From an uncultured Oscillospiraceae bacterium (GTDB lineage: Bacteria; Bacillota; Clostridia; Oscillospirales; Oscillospiraceae), in NCBI GenBank assembly GCA_934546685.1, contig CAKTEB010000095.1, positions 1 to 8,049 on the forward strand: DNA of 8,049 nt, given 5' to 3'. The notes below the pieces were generated by a model. It ran no database searches and was not told the origin of the DNA. It was given only the letters and a program-made list of their open reading frames with translations. Shown here in pieces: positions 4,399 through 8,049 of the stretch (positions are counted from its first letter, which is position 1; the number at the start of each line of letters is the position of its first letter). Made by a program: the position numbers and the translations under genes.

Positions 4399-6452
4399 AG
4401 GGGCGCGGGCTCCGGGGGCGGCTTATCATGGCGGGAGCGGTGGCGGCCCTGTGGCTTTGCGCACTGGGGATCATGCTGCTGTGGGAGGCACGTCAGGTGC
4501 AGGAACGGCTCTATGACAACGCCGCGGCGGGGACTCAAGCGGCGATCCAGCGGACAGAGGCGGCTGCGGCGCTGGAAAGCCCCAGCTTCAATGACTTCCA
4601 GCTGGCCATGGAGTGCCAGGAGGACGCGGAGTATCTGGACTATCCCGCCGTTACGGCTACGGTGCTCCGGGACGATCAGGGGAATCTGCTGTGCCGCTCC
4701 CGGAATATCCTGATTGCTCGGATGACCAGCCAGGAGGGAGAGCCCCTGGTGGTGCCTATGGTATTTATGCAGGAGAACAGCGCCGATGCCTTTGAGGTGC
4801 TCAGAAGCGCCGGCCTCAGCGTGGGCACCAGCCGTTCCGCCCAGGTGCAGCTTACGGGCTATTGGCAGGACGGCCTCTTTTATCTCACGGACATTGTGGA
4901 TCGCGGGATCGTCTACCTGGGCGGACTGCGGGAGCAGGTGCCTCAGGGGGCAGAGCTCATGACCTATGACATCCGGGGCTACAACCAGGGAACGGACTTC
5001 TACGGGCTGTCCACAAAAAAGCGCATGAAGGTCTATGGGGATCTCACCGTCAGCACTGCTGGCTACGCCGCCGGATGGGAGCGGACGGATGCGCTGATCG
5101 CCCGGCTGGGAAGCGTAGAAAACGGCCTGAACCAGCAGGAGCCCATGTATCTCAAAAAGGGCCTGGGCCGCACGGTGCTCTATACCTGCACCTGGGTTTT
5201 CGGCGGAGAAGAGGTCTTCGGCTGCTCAGGGCCCCTCCAGCTGTGCTACGGCATGGAGTTCCGGCCTATGCAGATCGCCATGCGGAACTGTCTGCGCAGC
5301 GGAAGCTTTGTGCTGCTGCTGATCCCCTTTGGGGCAGCGTTGCTTCTTTTGCCGCTGTTCTACGACAGTGAGCGGCAAAAGGCCCTGCGGCCTCTGCGGG
5401 ACGAGCTGAACCGGCAGCAGCAGGTCATTGAATACGCCCAAAACGCCGAGGACTCCCGCCGGGCCATGACCTCGGCCATCGCCCATGAGCTGAAGACTCC
5501 CATCGCGGTGCTGACCTCCTACGCCGAGGCGCTCCAGGAGAACATCGACGCGAAAAAGCAGGCGCACTATCTGGCGGTGATCCGGGACGAGGCGGACAAG
5601 ATGGACAAAATGGTGCTGGAGCTTCTGGATCTCAGCCGCCTGGAGGCCGGACGCTATAAGCTCCGGCGGGAGGATTTCGACCTAAGGGAGCTGGTCCAGG
5701 AGATCTTGCGGCCCTTGGAGGAGCAGCTCAGGGAAAAGGACATCCGACTGTCCTGGCAGGTGGGGGAAAGCCGGGTGAACGCGGATCGGTACCGCTTTGG
5801 CCAGGTGGTGGAAAACTATCTCACCAACGCGATCCGCCATACGCCTCAGGGCGGCGCCATCATTCTGCGCATTGGCATGAACCATGAGACCTTTTCTGTG
5901 GAAAACCAGGGCAGCCACATCCCCCAGGAGCAGATGCAGAAGGTCTGGGAGACCTTCTGGCAGGGGGACGCGGCCCGAAACGAGCGGGGATCCGGACTGG
6001 GCCTTGCTATCTGTCGGAGCATTATGAGCCTCCACGGCGGCAGCTGCAAGGCGGAGAATACCCCCATCGGCGTGCGCTTTACGACGGTGCTGGAATCGGA
6101 GGCACCGGTGTTCCGGAGCTCTTTCCGCGGCGTGGAATCCGTGACAGTGCCCTATCCCATCTCACAGGATCACACCACCGTGGAAAATGCCCTCCGGCGG
6201 CTGGGGCTCCTGGAGGGCGCGGCGCTGGATCGGGAGATCCGGGCGGGGAATTTGAAGGTAGGGGAGCAGAAGGTCACCAGTCGAGGCTTTCGGCTCTATC
6301 CCGGCATGGTGCTCTCCTGGCGGGAAATCTCCGTGGAGATCCGATTGGACGAGCGGGAGAAGCACTACTGCATGCTCTATGAAAAGCTCCGGGCAGGCGG
6401 CATCGGAGATCCGGCCAGGGGCCTGCCGCCCAGCGGCGGGACGCGGATTTGA
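4395..6452 (+). CDS. Sensor histidine kinase with large outer domain and S4-like C-terminal extension
   Basis: This 685-residue membrane kinase partners the upstream regulator. A first helix (about 10-30) and second helix (about 303-323) bracket an outer sensor region of about 270 residues that I do not recognise. No clear HAMP domain is visible; a linker (324-355) leads to the dimerisation helix with phospho-acceptor His364 in AIAHELKTPI (361-370). The ATPase domain has the N box VVENYLTNAIRHTP (471-484), a G1-like VENQGSHIP (502-510) with Asn where Asp is usual, an F-box region WETFWQGD (518-525) and the G2 box GSGLGLAI (532-539). A normal kinase would end near 567. Here about 115 more residues follow (571-685), and 597-650 resembles an S4 RNA-binding motif (LRRLGLL, IRAGNLKVGEQKVTSRGF, LYPGMVL). 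Base composition is uniform and there is no frameshift, so the tail belongs to the gene. Confidence 0.93.
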   Translation: MKGRGLRGRLIMAGAVAALWLCALGIMLLWEARQVQERLYDNAAAGTQAAIQRTEAAAALESPSFNDFQLAMECQEDAEYLDYPAVTATVLRDDQGNLLCRSRNILIARMTSQEGEPLVVPMVFMQENSADAFEVLRSAGLSVGTSRSAQVQLTGYWQDGLFYLTDIVDRGIVYLGGLREQVPQGAELMTYDIRGYNQGTDFYGLSTKKRMKVYGDLTVSTAGYAAGWERTDALIARLGSVENGLNQQEPMYLKKGLGRTVLYTCTWVFGGEEVFGCSGPLQLCYGMEFRPMQIAMRNCLRSGSFVLLLIPFGAALLLLPLFYDSERQKALRPLRDELNRQQQVIEYAQNAEDSRRAMTSAIAHELKTPIAVLTSYAEALQENIDAKKQAHYLAVIRDEADKMDKMVLELLDLSRLEAGRYKLRREDFDLRELVQEILRPLEEQLREKDIRLSWQVGESRVNADRYRFGQVVENYLTNAIRHTPQGGAIILRIGMNHETFSVENQGSHIPQEQMQKVWETFWQGDAARNERGSGLGLAICRSIMSLHGGSCKAENTPIGVRFTTVLESEAPVFRSSFRGVESVTVPYPISQDHTTVENALRRLGLLEGAALDREIRAGNLKVGEQKVTSRGFRLYPGMVLSWREISVEIRLDEREKHYCMLYEKLRAGGIGDPARGLPPSGGTRI

Positions 6453-6476
6453 AGCAAAAATTCTGAAAATTTTGCT
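6453..6476 (+). terminator. Weak AT-rich hairpin after the kinase gene
   Basis: AGCAAAA (6453-6459) pairs with TTTTGCT (6470-6476), with two further T-A pairs beyond one mismatch and a CTGA loop. It starts one base after the kinase stop. The stem is AT-rich and is not followed by a T run, so termination may be inefficient. Its 3' end touches the -35 of the rplS promoter. Confidence 0.35.
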
Positions 6477-6504
6477 TGCACTTTGGAGCTTCCTATGATA
6501 GAAT
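6476..6504 (+). promoter_or_regulatory. Extended -10 sigma-A promoter for rplS
   Basis: TTGCAC (6476-6481) and TAGAAT (6499-6504) are 17 bases apart. A TG dinucleotide at 6496-6497, one base before the -10, makes it an extended -10 promoter, consistent with high expression of a ribosomal protein gene. Confidence 0.82.
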
Positions 6505-6515
6505 GGATAGGCTAA

Positions 6516-6584
6516 TTACGGGCGGTCCTCTGCCGCGCCACACCTTCGAGCGGTGTATGGCATTCCGTGCGGTCAAGAACGCCT
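6516..6584 (+). ncRNA. Ribosomal protein L19 leader (autoregulatory RNA structure)
   Basis: The leader just upstream of rplS matches the L19 leader known from Bacillus and relatives, as I remember it. Conserved blocks are GGTCCTCTGCC (6524-6534), GGCATTCCGTG (6559-6569) and GGTCAAGAAC (6571-6580). Nested pairs support the fold: ACGG (6518-6521) with CCGT (6565-6568), TGCC (6531-6534) with GGCA (6559-6562), and an apical ACACC (6540-6544) with GGTGT (6552-6556). In the family the RNA is thought to let L19 limit its own synthesis. The exact ends are approximate. Confidence 0.8.
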
Positions 6585-6606
6585 TTGAAAAAGGAGGATT
6601 CATTCT

Positions 6607-6948
6607 ATGAATCTCATTGAAAAGCTGGATCAGCAGAACATGAAGCCCGAGCTCCCCGAGATGAACGTGGGCGATACCGTCCGGGTACATGTCAAGATCA
6701 AGGAAGGCTCCCGCGAGAGAATTCAGGTATTCGAGGGCACCATCATTGCCAAGAAGCACGGCGGTGTGGAGCAGACCATCACCGTTCGCCGTCTGAGCTA
6801 TGGTGTCGGCGTGGAGAAGGTATTCCCTGTTCATTCCCCCAACCTGGTGAACGTCGAGACTGTCCGCCGTGGTAAGGTTCGCAGAGCAAAGCTCTACTAC
6901 CTCCGCAACCGCGTGGGCAAGGCTGCCAAGGTCAAGGAGAAGATCTGA
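6607..6948 (+). CDS. rplS: 50S ribosomal protein L19
   Basis: This 113-residue protein is a component of the large ribosomal subunit near the 30S-50S interface. The length is typical of bacterial L19. Recognisable stretches are FEGTIIAKKHGGVEQTITVR (43-62), RRLSYGVGVEKVFPVHSP (62-79), and the basic end RRGKVRRAKLYYLRNRVGKA (88-107). ATG 6607 is preceded by AAGGAGG at 6591-6597. The gene has its own promoter, its own L19 leader and its own strong terminator, so it is a single-gene unit here. In many bacteria it instead follows rpsP-rimM-trmD, and those genes are not in this window. Confidence 0.99.
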   Translation: MNLIEKLDQQNMKPELPEMNVGDTVRVHVKIKEGSRERIQVFEGTIIAKKHGGVEQTITVRRLSYGVGVEKVFPVHSPNLVNVETVRRGKVRRAKLYYLRNRVGKAAKVKEKI

Positions 6949-6954
6949 TCTTAC

Positions 6955-6994
6955 GAAACGAAAAAGGAGCCTTCGGGCTCCTTTTTTGCGTTTC
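6955..6994 (+). terminator. Strong, near-symmetric terminator after rplS
   Basis: GGAGCC (6966-6971), the stable TTCG tetraloop (6972-6975) and GGCTCC (6976-6981) are flanked by A5 (6961-6965) and T6 (6982-6987). Outer arms GAAACG (6955-6960) and CGTTTC (6989-6994) extend the pairing with one unpaired G. The A and T flanks would let it act in both directions. Confidence 0.96.
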
Positions 6995-7019
6995 AATTTC
7001 CACAATATCCAGGAATGAG

Positions 7020-7052
7020 TGCAACCTTTTACGGAAAAACGCACTCTATATA
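7020..7052 (+). promoter_or_regulatory. Candidate ECF-type promoter of the sigma factor gene
   Basis: TGCAACCTTTT (7020-7030) carries the AAC core typical of ECF sigma -35 elements. About 17 bases after the AAC core comes ACTCTATATA (7043-7052), which could be a degenerate -10. No well-spaced sigma-A promoter is visible. ECF sigma genes usually drive their own transcription, so this is the likely site, but it rests on motif resemblance. Confidence 0.45.
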
Positions 7053-7055
7053 GAT

Positions 7056-7080
7056 GTCCGAAGCCTCAGGGCCCTCGGAC
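7056..7080 (+). other. Hairpin in the 5' leader of the sigma factor gene
   Basis: GTCCGA (7056-7061) pairs with TCGGAC (7075-7080). Inside it GCC (7063-7065) pairs with GGC (7070-7072) around TCAG, with a small internal loop. It ends six bases before the ribosome binding site. It lacks a T run, so it is not a terminator; it may stabilise the 5' end or tune translation. Confidence 0.45.
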
Positions 7081-7085
7081 ACCGC

Positions 7086-7092
7086 AAAGGAG
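7086..7092 (+). promoter_or_regulatory. Ribosome binding site that fixes the sigma factor start at 7100
   Basis: AAAGGAG is seven bases before ATG 7100. The frame stays open upstream to about 7019, but that stretch covers the promoter and leader hairpin, so the shorter protein is preferred. Confidence 0.88.
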
Positions 7093-7099
7093 CGTGCGC

Positions 7100-7642
7100 A
7101 TGACAGATGATGAACTGCACAGCCGTCTGGTCGGAAGGCAGCAGAGGGCCCTGCAGGAGACCATGGAGAAGTACGGCAGCTATGTGAAGACCGTACTGCA
7201 TAATGTTCTGCGTGGTCGCTGCACCAGGGAGGATCTGGAGGAGCTGTCCTCCGACGTGTTCTATTCCCTGTGGGAGCATGCGGGGAACATCTCAAAGGGA
7301 AAGATGAAGTCCTGGCTGGGGGCTGTGGCCAGAAACCGGGCAAAGACCTTCCTTCGAACCAGCCATATGGAGCTTCCTATGGATGAGGACGTATTGGAGC
7401 TGCCGGATGCGTCCCCGGAGAACAAGGCCATGGAGAAGGACCTCCGGCGGCGGCTTTTAGAGGCCGTCCGGGCCATGCCCAAGACGGATCGGGAGATCTT
7501 TCTCCGATATTACTATGAGTATCAGACCATGGAGCAGATCGCCGCGGCCATGGAGATCCCCATTGGCACCATCAAATCCCGGCTCAGCCGGGGGCGGCAG
7601 AAGCTGAGACAGGTCATCACGGAACAGGAGGCGGAGCAATGA
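7100..7642 (+). CDS. ECF-subfamily RNA polymerase sigma-70 factor
   Basis: This 180-residue alternative sigma factor has the two-domain layout of the extracytoplasmic-function group. Region 2 (about 20-86) includes DLEELSSDVFYSLWEH (45-60) for core binding and WLGAVARNRAKTFLR (72-86) for -10 recognition. A short acidic linker (90-112) follows. Region 4 (about 115-170) includes MPKTDREIFLRYYYEYQTME (126-145) and the helix-turn-helix IAAAMEIPIGTIKSRLSRGR (147-166). The gene's last four bases overlap the start of the anti-sigma gene, so the two proteins are probably made in fixed proportion. When the anti-sigma partner senses an envelope signal it would release the sigma factor. Regulon and signal are not identifiable from the window; the candidate promoter upstream suggests self-activation. 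Confidence 0.94.
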   Translation: MTDDELHSRLVGRQQRALQETMEKYGSYVKTVLHNVLRGRCTREDLEELSSDVFYSLWEHAGNISKGKMKSWLGAVARNRAKTFLRTSHMELPMDEDVLELPDASPENKAMEKDLRRRLLEAVRAMPKTDREIFLRYYYEYQTMEQIAAAMEIPIGTIKSRLSRGRQKLRQVITEQEAEQ

Positions 7643-8049
7643 AGCTAAGGATCACAGATTTGCTGGACGACTATATGGACGATGATCTGCCCCTGGAACC
7701 CATGCCCCAGCCGGAGCTTCAGGAGCGGCCAAGGGTGACGCATATTCCGAAGCCCCGCCGGGGCAAGAAGTATGTGCAGATCGCCGCGGGGCTCCTGCTG
7801 GCGGTGAGCTTGTGGGCGGTGGGCTGGATCTCCTTCCGCGGCGGCGCGTCCAGCGGCGAGAGCCTTGCGGCGGCGGGGGAGGCCCAGGAGGCTCCCGAGG
7901 CCAGTATGGAGCCCTCTCCTGAGGTGGCGGCGGAGGATGCTCAGAACGAGAGCCTTCAGGAAACGGACGGCTATTTTATCACCAGCATCGGCACGCTGGA
8001 TCAGGATATTACCATTATGGCGGAACAGGTGGTACGGGATGGCCTTACC
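7639..8049 (+). CDS. Membrane-anchored anti-sigma factor, partial (3' end outside window)
   Basis: This open frame starts in the ATGA overlap with the sigma gene, with AGGAGG at 7626-7631, and is still open at the window end (137 codons visible). A short cytoplasmic N-terminus begins with RITDLLDDYMDDDLPLE (4-20), an acidic motif typical, as I recall, of clostridial ECF anti-sigma factors. A basic stretch (PKPRRGKK, 37-44) precedes one transmembrane helix (about 45-67). Outside the membrane lies an Ala/Glu/Pro/Ser-rich low-complexity spacer (69-108), then the beginning of a folded domain (DGYFITSIGTLDQDITIMAE, 110-129). The protein has no zinc-finger HxxxCxxC signature of the common anti-sigma domain. 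The role is inferred from position, topology and the N-terminal motif. Confidence 0.82.
   Translation, partial: MKLRITDLLDDYMDDDLPLEPMPQPELQERPRVTHIPKPRRGKKYVQIAAGLLLAVSLWAVGWISFRGGASSGESLAAAGEAQEAPEASMEPSPEVAAEDAQNESLQETDGYFITSIGTLDQDITIMAEQVVRDGLT

Noticed and set aside
7019..7099. Longer sigma factor starting near 7019
   Set aside because: This stretch holds the candidate promoter and leader hairpin, and AAAGGAG is well placed for ATG 7100. ECF sigma factors normally start close to region 2.
1..8049. Mobile element, CRISPR array, tRNA or rRNA
   Set aside because: No transposase or integrase, no long inverted or regularly spaced repeats, and no cloverleaf or rRNA-like sequence were seen on either strand.

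Overview
The window reads as a GC-rich chromosomal segment from a member of the Bacillota, most likely a gut-type clostridium of the Oscillospiraceae. The grounds are the clostridial style of the uridine phosphorylase, a B. subtilis-like L19 leader, strong AGGAGG-type ribosome binding sites, sigma-A promoters with 17-bp spacers, and U-tailed terminators combined with high GC. All supported genes lie on the + strand and are tightly packed. There is no insertion sequence, tRNA, rRNA or CRISPR array, and no gene-free stretch longer than 200 bases.

Layout. (1) 1-678: the C-terminal glutaminase part of CTP synthase (pyrG), closed by a hairpin terminator. (2) 721-1818: a promoter, a uridine phosphorylase-family enzyme, a translationally coupled 65-residue two-helix membrane protein, and a terminator. 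(3) 1837-3630: a promoter, a structured leader of about 95 nt, an ECF-transporter S component of PanT-like appearance, a self-cleaving P1/S58 (DmpA/NylC-type) hydrolase, and a strong terminator. (4) 3672-6452: a promoter, an OmpR-family response regulator and its overlapping sensor histidine kinase. The kinase has a large unrecognised outer domain and an unusual tail of about 115 residues containing a segment that resembles an S4 RNA-binding motif. (5) 6476-6987: a self-contained rplS unit with an extended -10 promoter, an L19-leader RNA and a near-symmetric terminator. (6) 7020-8049: a probable self-regulated ECF sigma factor and its overlapping membrane-anchored anti-sigma factor, cut by the window end.

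How the genes work together. pyrG and the phosphorylase both belong to pyrimidine metabolism (CTP synthesis and uridine salvage). The S component and the S58 hydrolase probably form an uptake-and-cleave salvage unit; a beta-alanyl or pantothenate-like compound is a reasonable guess but unproven. Two signalling pairs (two-component and ECF sigma/anti-sigma) link the cell envelope to transcription, but no dedicated target gene is visible for either. The most unusual items are the S4-like extension on the histidine kinase, the pairing of S component and S58 hydrolase under an unassigned structured leader, and the ECF sigma pair with its own candidate promoter.
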